The position numbers and the translations under genes were made by a program. 51,745 bases of DNA from assembly GCA_937989585.1 (NCBI GenBank), contig CALKRW010000047.1, positions 1 to 51,745 on the forward strand, written 5' to 3'. This document shows positions 8,251 through 15,634 of this stretch, piece by piece. The notes beneath the pieces are model-generated. The model was given only the letters and a program-made list of their open reading frames with translations, was not told the origin of the DNA and did not search any database. How positions within the stretch are numbered: position 1 is the stretch's first letter; each line of letters begins with the position of its first letter. Origin of the DNA: an uncultured Porphyromonadaceae bacterium. Its GTDB lineage: Bacteria > Bacteroidota > Bacteroidia > Bacteroidales > Muribaculaceae.

Positions 8251-9531
8251 ATGAAGAAATTAACTCTTTTAGTCGCGCTCATAGGCTTTTTGTGTATGCC
8301 CTATGTGCATGGAGCCGAACCCGTAAAGTCACGTGTGATAATAAGCACCGACATAGGCGGAACCGACCCCGATGACAACCAGTCCATGACCCATGCCATG
8401 ATGTTCACCGACTGTTTTGACCTTGAGGGCATTGTCTCGTCGCCCTCTTATGGCAACGGCAGCAAGGAGGAGATTCTGCGCATGATCGACGTCTTCGAGA
8501 AAGACTTCCCTGTGCTCTCGGAAAACATTCCCGGCCTTATGACGCCCGACGAACTCCGTGCCATAACCAAGCAGGGTCGCAAGGGTGCCGCGCCCTACCG
8601 CGGATTCACCGGGCCGACCGAAGGCTCGCAGTGGATCATCGAGTGCGCACGTCGCGACGATCCGCGTCCCCTGTGGATTTCTGTATGGGGCGGCCTCGAG
8701 GATGTCGCCCAGGCACTCCACGATGCTCCCGACATCGCCGGTAAGATAAGGGTCAACTGGATTGGCGGCCCCAACAAGAAGTGGAGTACCAACAGTTACG
8801 CCTACATCGTGGAGAATTTCCCCCACCTGTGGATAATCGAGGACAACGCCTCCTATCGCGGATTCATCTCCCAGAACAAGCTCACCGACCCCTATAACGC
8901 CGGCTTCTATGACGCCTTCATGCGCGGAGCGGGCAATCTCGGCGCCGACTTCATCAAATACTATAAGGGCATTCCCAAAATGGGCGACACCCCCGCGCTG
9001 CTCTACTTCATGAATGGCAACCCCGACGATCCCGAAGGCGAGTCGTGGGGCGGCAGTTTCGAGAAGACTACACGCAGTTCGCGTCCCGTCTTCCACCGTC
9101 CCACCACCGCTCAGGACACCGTGCCCATCTACTCCATCATCGAACTCCATGTCAAGGGACCGGTTAAGGACGATATCGCCCCCGATTCCGTATGCTTCCG
9201 TATGGAGATACGCAAGCAGGTGTGGGACGGCTACTATCTCGGCGACGGCGACTACGCCCTGCGCCACTCCACCTACTACACCGGCACGCTTCCCTACAAG
9301 ATAACCTCACACATCGAAGGCTTCCCCGAGTACGAGGGCGCGATCACCGTCGAGAACATCTGGCCCGGCCGAGAGTCCGCCACCGACTACAAGGTAGGTC
9401 CCACATGGTACACCGACAAATCCGACCCCGACCTCTTCTGGCGCAACCTCCAGGGCGCCCAGACCACCTTCCTCTGGCGCCGCGCCGCCCTCGACGCCTG
9501 GTCCCGCCGCCTCCACCACCTCAAGCAGTAA
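8251..9531 (+). CDS. Secreted DUF1593 (nucleoside-hydrolase-like) protein
   Basis: A 426-residue exported protein with a clear signal peptide (about 1-22, ending VHGA). The mature part opens with RVIISTDIGGTDPDDNQS, the calcium-binding aspartate cluster typical of the inosine-uridine nucleoside hydrolase fold. The family, also called Sde182-like, is usually linked to polysaccharide breakdown rather than nucleoside salvage. WISVWGGLEDVAQAL and GGPNKKW are further family stretches. The C-terminal third probably forms the accessory beta domain. The divergent AraC regulator is its likely controller. Substrate unknown; a glycoside linkage is inferred. Confidence 0.8.
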   Translation: MKKLTLLVALIGFLCMPYVHGAEPVKSRVIISTDIGGTDPDDNQSMTHAMMFTDCFDLEGIVSSPSYGNGSKEEILRMIDVFEKDFPVLSENIPGLMTPDELRAITKQGRKGAAPYRGFTGPTEGSQWIIECARRDDPRPLWISVWGGLEDVAQALHDAPDIAGKIRVNWIGGPNKKWSTNSYAYIVENFPHLWIIEDNASYRGFISQNKLTDPYNAGFYDAFMRGAGNLGADFIKYYKGIPKMGDTPALLYFMNGNPDDPEGESWGGSFEKTTRSSRPVFHRPTTAQDTVPIYSIIELHVKGPVKDDIAPDSVCFRMEIRKQVWDGYYLGDGDYALRHSTYYTGTLPYKITSHIEGFPEYEGAITVENIWPGRESATDYKVGPTWYTDKSDPDLFWRNLQGAQTTFLWRRAALDAWSRRLHHLKQ

Positions 9532-9660
9532 TCCACCTCCTCCACAACCAACACCCCAACCATCAACCATCCGCACCTCTCCCTCCATCCATATCACCCC
9601 TCCATTACCATCAATCATCTGAATCACCCCTACGCCCGCACCAACCCTCCCCACCTTGAT
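9532..9660. other. G-depleted pyrimidine-rich spacer
   Basis: After the DUF1593 stop, about 125 bases on the plus strand consist almost entirely of C, A and T, with only a handful of G. It contains no start codon with a plausible reading frame and no clear hairpin. It is noted as low-complexity, strand-asymmetric intergenic DNA. Confidence 0.5.
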
Positions 9661-9700
9661 GCCCTAATTATATAGTATCCCCAAAACCTTTAGGTTGGAA

Positions 9701-9736
9701 AAAAGGACCGCCCCTATCACAGGAGTCGGCCCTTTT
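9701..9736. terminator. Likely bidirectional terminator
   Basis: AAAAGGaCCG (9701-9710) pairs with CGGcCCTTTT (9727-9736) around a 16-nt loop. The A- and T-runs at the two ends allow termination in both directions, downstream of the DUF1593 gene and of the leftward DUF1016 gene. Confidence 0.5.
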
Positions 9737-9769
9737 CACATCTCCCCCTGCAAGTCAACAGCGAATCCC

Positions 9770-9796
9770 GTACGGACGTGCCTCCGGCACGTAATA
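9770..9796. repeat. 27-bp palindromic repeat, left copy
   Basis: The core ACGTGCC-TCC-GGCACGT (9776-9792) is a 7-bp perfect hairpin with a 3-nt loop. An identical 27-base copy in the same orientation lies at 12497-12523, so the two bracket the DUF1016 and AAA-ATPase genes. Confidence 0.8.
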
Positions 9797-9805
9797 CACA
9801 ATCCC

Positions 9806-10870
9806 CTAAACTTTATCTTCATATTCATTGCGAATTTTGTCTGCTTTTTCTTGGTTGAAAGTTTTTATTTCGTCTGTGATTAGTTGTTTTAGTTCTTTTT
9901 GAGGAACGATAAGTTTATATTCGGCAACGCCGATAGGCTTTGTGAAGCCTTCAAGAGCCAGTTCTACTTCCACATTGTCTTTTTCAGCGCATAGGATTAT
10001 ACCTATTGAGGGATTTTCGTCTTTCCCTCTTTCAAGTTTGTCAAGCAACGAGAGATACAGGTTCATTTTGCCGATATATTCAGGCATGAACTCTGAAATT
10101 TTCAAATCCACCGCAACGAGCGACCTGAGTCCGCGATGAAAGAAAAGCATATCCACCTTGTAATCCTTGCCGTTGTAGGACAGAACGTGCTGATTGCCGA
10201 TATATGTAAACCCCTGACCCAATTCCAGAAGAAACTGCTTTACCTTTTCTACCAGTCTTCGTTCAAGTTCCAGTTCAAGAAGTGGCTCGGTCACACCAAG
10301 AAATCCCATGCAATAGGAATCCTTGAAAACCTCGTTGGCGTATGCCGCCTGAACTTCCGGAAGAGCGATTGCGAAATTATTTGATACATTTATCTCCGGC
10401 TGATGCTTGTGCATCTCCAGTTTTACAGCATTGATTAGCAAATCTCGGCTCCAGCCCTTTTCTTGGTACTTGCGGGCATAGTATTCTATCGCTTCTTCGT
10501 TATCGTCGAACTTAGATATGAGGTAGTTTATATGCCCCCACGGCAAAAGTGCAACAGCCTGTTGCACTTTTGGATTCGATTCATGGAATCTCACAAAAAA
10601 CCGCTTCATATTAAACAAGTTGCGCACTGACATTCCCATTTTCGGATATGATGATTTAAGGTCAGCGGACAACCGCTTGACTACATTGTCTCCATGTTTA
10701 CTATCGAGTTTACGCTCATAAAGCAACTGGCCTATACGCCAATACATTTCATTCGACGTACTGACAAGGGCGCGGGCGGCATTGCCTCGTGCAGTTTCAA
10801 TAACTGCGACGGCCTGTCGCAGTATTTCATTATATTCTGAATCGTTATGAATACGAACAACGGTTTCCAT
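9806..10870 (-). CDS. DUF1016 / YhcG-type PD-(D/E)XK nuclease-domain protein
   Basis: A 354-residue protein with a helical DUF1016 N-terminal domain (about 1-160, containing WRIGQLLYERK and LLPWGH) and a C-terminal PD-(D/E)XK nuclease fold. The presumed active-site segment is YKVDMLFFH (D240) followed by VAVDLKI (D255, K257). Relatives are associated with mobile DNA and restriction-like functions, but no activity is established here. The ATG at 10870 lies only 4 nt past a TAACTTTG -7 box, so the mRNA may be nearly leaderless. The coding sequence contains a 29-bp palindrome (10544-10572). The region is lower in GC than its flanks. Confidence 0.85.
   Translation of the reverse strand: METVVRIHNDSEYNEILRQAVAVIETARGNAARALVSTSNEMYWRIGQLLYERKLDSKHGDNVVKRLSADLKSSYPKMGMSVRNLFNMKRFFVRFHESNPKVQQAVALLPWGHINYLISKFDDNEEAIEYYARKYQEKGWSRDLLINAVKLEMHKHQPEINVSNNFAIALPEVQAAYANEVFKDSYCMGFLGVTEPLLELELERRLVEKVKQFLLELGQGFTYIGNQHVLSYNGKDYKVDMLFFHRGLRSLVAVDLKISEFMPEYIGKMNLYLSLLDKLERGKDENPSIGIILCAEKDNVEVELALEGFTKPIGVAEYKLIVPQKELKQLITDEIKTFNQEKADKIRNEYEDKV
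10544..10572. repeat. 29-bp palindrome inside the DUF1016 gene
   Basis: Two 14-base arms (CAAAAGTGCAACAG and its exact complement) flank a single central base. Each arm contains AAAAGTGCAAC, which closely resembles the AAAAAGTGTAAC motif repeated five times upstream of the neighbouring ATPase gene. It encodes PKVQQAVALL. Confidence 0.75.
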
Positions 10871-10873
10871 ACA

Positions 10874-10881
10874 CAAAGTTA
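10874..10881 (-). promoter_or_regulatory. -7 box of the DUF1016 gene
   Basis: TAACTTTG on the minus strand, immediately before the ATG at 10870. The expected transcription start falls at or next to the start codon. Confidence 0.5.
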
Positions 10882-10925
10882 ATACTTTTATTTTGATTTT
10901 CAGCCATATGCGTACACTCCCGCTC

Positions 10926-11070
10926 GAAAAAGTGTAACCACCCCACAGCCATTCCCTTGAAAAAGTGTAACCAACACTTGATTATTCCCTGGAAAAAGTG
11001 TAACGACGCCCACATATTCGTTGGAAAAAGTGTAACGAACCCTTGATTATTCCCTCGAAAAAGTGTAATT
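10926..11070. promoter_or_regulatory. Array of five GAAAAAGTGTAA repeats with 33-bp phasing
   Basis: Copies start at 10926, 10959, 10992, 11024 and 11058, giving spacings of 33, 33, 32 and 34 bp, close to three helical turns. Copies 1-4 end GTGTAAC. Copy 5 ends GTGTAAT and runs into the -7 box of the downstream ATPase gene. The spacer CTTGATTATTCCCT follows copies 2 and 4, so a 65-bp higher-order unit is also duplicated. Co-facial protein binding over the promoter is the simplest reading. Confidence 0.75.
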
Positions 11071-11074
11071 TTGG
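11067..11074 (+). promoter_or_regulatory. -7 box of the AAA/DUF4143 gene
   Basis: TAATTTTG lies 21 nt before the ATG and overlaps the end of the fifth GAAAAAGTGTAA repeat. Confidence 0.6.
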
Positions 11075-11095
11075 CAGCGATAAATCTAAGAAGTC

Positions 11096-12478
11096 ATGCT
11101 TAAGAGAAAGATTGAGACATATTTATCCGATTGGAAAGAGTCTGCTGATAAAAAACCTCTGGTGATAAAAGGTGTGCGCCAGTGCGGGAAGACATATATC
11201 GTAAAGAAGTTCGCAAGGGAAAATTACGAGAACGTTGTCTATATGAATTTTATCCTCGAACCGGACAAGAAATCTGCTTTTGAAGGCAATCTGGATGTCG
11301 AGACCCTAATTCTCAATCTCTCGGCATTGATTCCCGACAGTCGTTTCATAAGCGGTAAAACATGCATTATCCTTGATGAGATCCAGGAATGTAAAGAGGC
11401 GAGGACAGCATTGAAGTCATTTCAGATAGACGGTCGTTTTGATGTTATCGCCACAGGTTCCCTCTTGGGTGTGAAGGGATACGGCAACCGCAGGGACAAA
11501 ACCGAAGGCGAAGATTCAGTCCCTGTGGGATATGAGACAATTGTGGAGATGTATCCGTTGGACTTCGAGGAATTTTTGTGGGCAAATGGGATTGGAACGA
11601 ATGTGATTGACACAGTACGCTCCTGTTTTGAAAATGAAACTCCTGTCCCCGAGGGCGTTCATAAGGCAATGATGGAACTGCTGTATAGATATGTTATTGT
11701 CGGAGGCTTGCCCGAGGTTGTGAACTGTTTTCTTGAAACGAAGAATGTCGAGTTGATATACAAGAAGCAACGTACCCTCATCGCCGAGTATGAAGAAGAC
11801 ATGGTCAAATATGCCGATGACTCGGATAAACCTCACATACGGGAATGCTTCGAGTCGATACCCAGACAGTTGGCAAAAGAATATAAGAAATTCCAGTACT
11901 CGGTAGTCAAGAAAGGCGGAAGAGCCTCGCAATACTTAGGCAGCATTCAGTGGCTTGAGGATGCCGGAATTGTGGAGCGTTGCTACAACACCACCATCAC
12001 CGAACTCCCATTGTCCGGCAATTCCATTCCGGATTGTTTCAAGGTCTACACTACAGATATCGGTATTCTTATGGGAATGCTTGACTACGGTACACAGGCC
12101 GATATATTGAGAGGCAATCTTCTTGGATATAAAGGCGCAATCTTTGAGAGCCTTATGGCTGACTTTCTATGCAAGTCAGGTCAGAAACTTTACTATTTCC
12201 ATAAGGACAGCGGTCTTGAAATAGACTTCTTGGTTAGATTTAAAGGAGAATGTGTTCTTATCGAGGTCAAGGCAAAGACAGGCAAGACCAAAAGCATGTC
12301 CACCGTGCTTAAGAACAAGAACGTCTATCATGTCAACAAAGGCATCAAGTTAGGTCAATACAATGTAGGCCGCGAGGGAGACGTATTGACGATACCCTTA
12401 TACATGGGCTTCCTGATAAAAGACAAACTCCCGAACACAATCATCCCCGACGTAGACCTCACCTGTTTGACTGACTGA
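11096..12478 (+). CDS. AAA ATPase with DUF4143 nuclease-like C-terminus
   Basis: A 460-residue member of the AAA_14/DUF4143 ATPase group that is abundant and recombinogenic in Bacteroidota. Walker A is GVRQCGKT (26-33), Walker B is IILDEIQE (~91-98) and a sensor-like IATGSLLG follows. The C-terminal part ends in a PD-(D/E)XK-like segment (GLEIDFLV, then CVLIEVKAK, ~373-396). These proteins are commonly carried on accessory DNA; the molecular role is unknown. The gene is controlled from a promoter embedded in the phased repeat array. It is divergent from the DUF1016 gene, and the pair is bracketed by 27-bp direct repeats. Confidence 0.85.
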   Translation: MLKRKIETYLSDWKESADKKPLVIKGVRQCGKTYIVKKFARENYENVVYMNFILEPDKKSAFEGNLDVETLILNLSALIPDSRFISGKTCIILDEIQECKEARTALKSFQIDGRFDVIATGSLLGVKGYGNRRDKTEGEDSVPVGYETIVEMYPLDFEEFLWANGIGTNVIDTVRSCFENETPVPEGVHKAMMELLYRYVIVGGLPEVVNCFLETKNVELIYKKQRTLIAEYEEDMVKYADDSDKPHIRECFESIPRQLAKEYKKFQYSVVKKGGRASQYLGSIQWLEDAGIVERCYNTTITELPLSGNSIPDCFKVYTTDIGILMGMLDYGTQADILRGNLLGYKGAIFESLMADFLCKSGQKLYYFHKDSGLEIDFLVRFKGECVLIEVKAKTGKTKSMSTVLKNKNVYHVNKGIKLGQYNVGREGDVLTIPLYMGFLIKDKLPNTIIPDVDLTCLTD

Positions 12479-12496
12479 TTGCACCCCCAAAATCCT

Positions 12497-12523
12497 GTAC
12501 GGACGTGCCTCCGGCACGTAATA
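12497..12523. repeat. 27-bp palindromic repeat, right copy
   Basis: Identical to 9770-9796 and in the same orientation, 19 nt after the ATPase stop. The core is a 7-bp hairpin with TCC loop. The two copies delimit a 2.7-kb lower-GC module. Confidence 0.8.
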
Positions 12524-12540
12524 TTCGGCACGCAACAATC

Positions 12541-12561
12541 GTACCGAAACCGGTACTTTTT
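12541..12561 (+). terminator. Short intrinsic terminator
   Basis: GTACCG pairs with CGGTAC across AAAC, followed by TTTTT. It would end transcription from the AAA/DUF4143 gene before the FNT promoter. Confidence 0.5.
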
Positions 12562-12590
12562 GCCAATCCGGACATAAATTGTTAATTTTG
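12560..12590 (+). promoter_or_regulatory. Promoter of the FNT-like gene
   Basis: TTG at 12560-12562, a 20-nt spacer, then TAATTTTG at 12583-12590: a good Bacteroidota promoter about 30 nt before the ATG. Confidence 0.65.
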
Positions 12591-12620
12591 CAGTCCCATT
12601 TCTTGCACTCGCATCACATT

Positions 12621-13235
12621 ATGAAGGATTTATACAGACTTTTGGCCGATTCCGTGCTTGGCGGAATCTGTATCGCCATAGGCGGTGTGGTCTACCTCAA
12701 GGTCGGCGGCGTGGCAGGCGCCATACTTTTCGGCTTCGGACTCCTCGCCGTCGTGCACTACGGCTTCAAGCTATACACCGGAGTCTCCGGTTTCGTCCCC
12801 CGCGCCTCGTGGACCGAGTTCCGCAACCTCATCGTCATCCTTGGTGGCAACATCATCGGCTGCTGGCTTCTCGCCGCCGCGCTCAAGTACTCCGCCCCCG
12901 CGCTGATGGACACCGCCGTCAGCGTCTACACCTCGCGTCTCGCCCTCGGCTGGATACAGTGTGCCCTGCTCGGCGCCGGATGCGGCTTCATAATGACCAC
13001 CGCCGTGCGCTTCGGCCGCGAGGGCCGTTGGCTCCCGCTGCTCTTCGGCGTCCCCGTCTTCATCCTCTGCGGCTTCCTCCACAGCATTGCCGACGCCTTC
13101 TACATCTCCATGCTCCCGTCTGACTTCTTCTCGGCGAATTTCTCCGTCCTGGCTGTCAACTACCTCGCCATCGTCCTCGGCAACTTTGTCGGATGCAACC
13201 TCACGCGCTTACTGCGTCTGGATTCCAAAGCCTGA
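12621..13235 (+). CDS. Formate/nitrite transporter (FNT) family-like channel
   Basis: A 204-residue integral membrane protein with about six hydrophobic segments. FNT-like features are LYTGVSG after TM2, GNIIGCWLL in the middle, GFLHSIADAF (family GFEHSIANMF) around residue 150, and LGNFVGCNL near the end. It is shorter than typical FNT proteins (about 260-280 residues), with truncated termini, so the substrate (formate, nitrite or another small anion) is uncertain. The ATG at 12621 is preferred because it follows the promoter by about 30 nt and starts directly before TM1. Confidence 0.7.
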   Translation: MKDLYRLLADSVLGGICIAIGGVVYLKVGGVAGAILFGFGLLAVVHYGFKLYTGVSGFVPRASWTEFRNLIVILGGNIIGCWLLAAALKYSAPALMDTAVSVYTSRLALGWIQCALLGAGCGFIMTTAVRFGREGRWLPLLFGVPVFILCGFLHSIADAFYISMLPSDFFSANFSVLAVNYLAIVLGNFVGCNLTRLLRLDSKA

Positions 13236-13264
13236 AAAATCTTCCCAAATCTCCCTATTGTTGG

Positions 13265-13334
13265 ACTAAATTTCCATTCTGACTGTTCCCGCGAACTTGT
13301 GCGGGGATGGTTTGTTGGAAATTTAGTAATTTTG
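13265..13334 (+). promoter_or_regulatory. Inverted repeat overlapping the PCMD gene promoter
   Basis: ACTAAATTTCC (13265-13275) is repeated inverted as GGAAATTTAGT (13317-13327). The right arm abuts the -7 box TAATTTTG at 13327-13334. A smaller hairpin (CCCGC/GCGGG) lies between the arms. It could be an operator or a structure formed by read-through RNA. Confidence 0.45.
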
Positions 13335-13384
13335 CCGCCTGCACCTCTCTCTGCAGGTACTAACGTTAAAACACTTGCGAAATC

Positions 13385-14317
13385 ATGAAGAGACTATACA
13401 CTTTCATCTTGGCCGCCATTGCTGGCTTCTCGCTTGCCTCCGCCGACACTTTCGAGGCCATCAAATACGGCAACTTCGACCAGTGGATCACCCGCAACAT
13501 CAAGGAATCCAAAATCCTCGGCGGTAAGACCAGACAGGTATATGAGATAGGCCCCACCGCCACCGACAACTCCGGTAAGGCATACACCAACCGCGGAGGC
13601 TCGCCATGGGGCACATCCAACGTCATGGCCAAGCCCGCAGGAATCACCAAGACCTCCAACGCCGTCTATCCCGAGAAGCGCGGCGCCGGCAAGTGCGCAA
13701 AACTCGTATGCGAGTACGAGCACTGCAAGGCCGCCGGCATCGTGAACATCGACGTCATCGTCGGCGGCTCCATCTACACCGGCCAGATGCAGGAACCCAT
13801 CAAGTCGACCTCAAACCCCATGTCGAAGATGGACATGGGCATGCCCTTCACCAAGCGCCCCAAGGCCCTCCAGTTCGACTACAAGGTGTCCATGCCCAGC
13901 ACCAATGAGCGCATCTACTCCTCGGGCTTCGGCAAGAAGAAAACACTCGCCGGGCGTGACAAGGCCGAGGTTTTCATCATTCTCCAGCGCCGCTGGGAGG
14001 ACGCCAGGGGCAACATCCACGCCAAGCGCATAGGCCAGGCGCGCGAGCGCTACGCCGCGTCGACGGCCAGTTGGGTCAACGGACACAGGCTCCCCGTCAA
14101 GTACGGACAGGACGCCGCTTTCCCCCTAATCGCAAAAGAGAAGAGTTATTACGCCAAGAACTCCAAGGGCAAGATGGTTCCCGTGATCGAGGAAGGCTAC
14201 GAGCCAAACGGCAAGCCCACCCACATGATCGTCATGTTCTCCGCGGCAAGCGGCGAGCCCTATGTCGGCACCCTCGGCCTTACAATGTGGGTCGATAACG
14301 TCGGTCTGGTCTACTGA
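13385..14317 (+). CDS. Secreted PCMD-domain-like protein
   Basis: A 310-residue exported protein with a signal peptide of about 20 residues (ending SLASA). The mature region resembles the putative carbohydrate metabolism (PCMD) domain of Bacteroidota surface proteins: FDQWITR, SPWGTSN, IYTGQM and GMPFTKRPKALQFDYK are in the expected order, with a terminal LGLTMWVDNVGLVY beta segment. It probably binds or processes glycans at the cell surface, which is inferred only from the family. It converges on the ABC permease gene with a 7-bp tail overlap. Confidence 0.75.
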   Translation: MKRLYTFILAAIAGFSLASADTFEAIKYGNFDQWITRNIKESKILGGKTRQVYEIGPTATDNSGKAYTNRGGSPWGTSNVMAKPAGITKTSNAVYPEKRGAGKCAKLVCEYEHCKAAGIVNIDVIVGGSIYTGQMQEPIKSTSNPMSKMDMGMPFTKRPKALQFDYKVSMPSTNERIYSSGFGKKKTLAGRDKAEVFIILQRRWEDARGNIHAKRIGQARERYAASTASWVNGHRLPVKYGQDAAFPLIAKEKSYYAKNSKGKMVPVIEEGYEPNGKPTHMIVMFSAASGEPYVGTLGLTMWVDNVGLVY

Positions 14318-15105
14318 ACCAGGGCGCGTACCCCGCGCGCGCCTATAAGCAGTGCCGCCATCAGCAGCACGATCAGCGCCGAGCACGGCACGTCGACCAC
14401 CGTGCCGATGAACAGGCCACCCACCGAGCATACCAGCGACACCACCGCCGACCATAGTATCATCGGCTTCAGCCGGTGGACGAACGTCTCCGCCACCATC
14501 ATCGGCAGCGACAGCATCGACATCAGCAGCATGATGCCCACAAGCCTTATGGTCAGCACTATGCACAGCGCCACCATCACCGTCATCACTATCTGCACCG
14601 TCTTTACCGGCAGACCCGCCACGCGGGCGAAATCCGGGTCGAACGCACAGCACACTATCAGCCTGTATCCCGTGCAGAATACGGCGACAAGCACCGCCGT
14701 ATAGATGGCGAACGCCGCAAGGTCGGCCTTTGTCACTGTCAGTATGTTGCCGAAAAGGAACGAGTTGAGTTCGGGGACATACCCCGGGGTGAGGAATACG
14801 AAGAACACGCCTGCCGCCATGCCCAGGGCCCAGACCACGGCTATGGCCGAGTCCTGGCGCACGCGCATCCGCGTCGACATCCATTCGACTCCCAGTGACG
14901 AGATTACGGCGAACACTCCGGCCATCAGCACCGGGCTGATTCCGAGCCAGTAGCCGAGGCCAAGGCCGCCGAAGCAGGCGTGCGTCACGCCGCCCGCTAT
15001 CGACACCATGCGGCGCGTGATTATGTATGTGCCGATTATGGCCGCGGCCACAGAGATGATGGCTACGCCTATCAGCGCGAGTCTGAAAAATTCGTATTCG
15101 AGCAT
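14311..15105 (-). CDS. Metal ABC transporter permease (ZnuB-like, ABC-3 family)
   Basis: A 264-residue inner-membrane permease with about eight hydrophobic segments. It has the ABC-3 hallmarks IAGGVTHACFGGLGLGYW near TM2 and VVWALGMAAGVFF mid-protein. The family imports Zn(II), Mn(II) or Fe(II) with a separate ATPase and binding protein, neither of which is in the window. It is the last gene of a leftward operon, starting 3 nt after the upstream gene's stop. Its 3' end overlaps the convergent PCMD gene by 7 bp. Confidence 0.85.
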   Translation of the reverse strand: MLEYEFFRLALIGVAIISVAAAIIGTYIITRRMVSIAGGVTHACFGGLGLGYWLGISPVLMAGVFAVISSLGVEWMSTRMRVRQDSAIAVVWALGMAAGVFFVFLTPGYVPELNSFLFGNILTVTKADLAAFAIYTAVLVAVFCTGYRLIVCCAFDPDFARVAGLPVKTVQIVMTVMVALCIVLTIRLVGIMLLMSMLSLPMMVAETFVHRLKPMILWSAVVSLVCSVGGLFIGTVVDVPCSALIVLLMAALLIGARGVRALVQ

Positions 15106-15108
15106 TTC

Positions 15109-15624
15109 TTAAGACGGTTTTCTGTCCTGTCGCGCCTCGGCGACTATCATCAGCAGTTCCTCACGGACGTCCGACGGCAGTGTTATGCCGCGCCGCTGTA
15201 TGGCCCGCGCCCATGGAGCGATTTCCTCGGGCTTCAGGGTCAGGAGCACGTCGCGGAACGCCTCGGTCTCCTCGGGTTCGTATGCGTCGGCGGCGCGTCC
15301 GGCGTATGCGTCCAGTTCCTCGTCGTCGTAATAGTCCTCGGCGTCCTGGACCGCGGTCGACAGCGAGTCGCGCTCGCACACTATGTGCATTCCGCAGCAC
15401 TCGCCTTCGCCGTCTCCGCTGCCTTCCCCGTCGCCGGGCTTGTTCTCCTTGGCTTCGGATTCCGAAGGGACCTCTGCTGCTGTCTCGGGCCCGTCCGGCT
15501 GTTTTTCCTCCTTCGGATTGCTCTTTCGGTAGGCGTTGTCCAGGCGGTGGTGGAGCCACAGCACGAGGCCTACGCCCGCTATGCAGGCGGCAAGTACCAG
15601 TATGGGTGTAAGATGCGCGGGCAT
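15109..15624 (-). CDS. Conserved Bacteroidales single-pass membrane protein
   Basis: A 171-residue protein with one N-terminal membrane segment (about residues 5-24) and then a Glu/Lys/Gly-rich linker (~33-70). The C-terminal soluble domain starts at ECCGMHIVCERDSL and continues YYDDEELDAYAGR and LTLKPEEIAPWARAIQRRGI. The Cys-Cys-Gly-Met-His-x-x-Cys cluster could bind metal, fitting its position just upstream of a metal transporter permease, but that is inference. The ATG at 15624 is chosen because the upstream frame overlaps aroA and lacks family similarity. It lies 10 nt after aroA. Confidence 0.75.
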   Translation of the reverse strand: MPAHLTPILVLAACIAGVGLVLWLHHRLDNAYRKSNPKEEKQPDGPETAAEVPSESEAKENKPGDGEGSGDGEGECCGMHIVCERDSLSTAVQDAEDYYDDEELDAYAGRAADAYEPEETEAFRDVLLTLKPEEIAPWARAIQRRGITLPSDVREELLMIVAEARQDRKPS

Positions 15625-15634
15625 GTGCTTCCTG

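Noticed and set aside
9307..9654. Glycine-rich minus-strand frame through the G-depleted spacer
   Set aside because: The glycine/valine-rich translation is an artefact of the pyrimidine-rich plus strand and overlaps the DUF1593 gene.
10926..11070. Five regularly spaced repeats as a CRISPR array
   Set aside because: The repeat is only 13 bp, the spacers are partly repeated themselves, and no cas gene is present; a phased operator-like array fits better.
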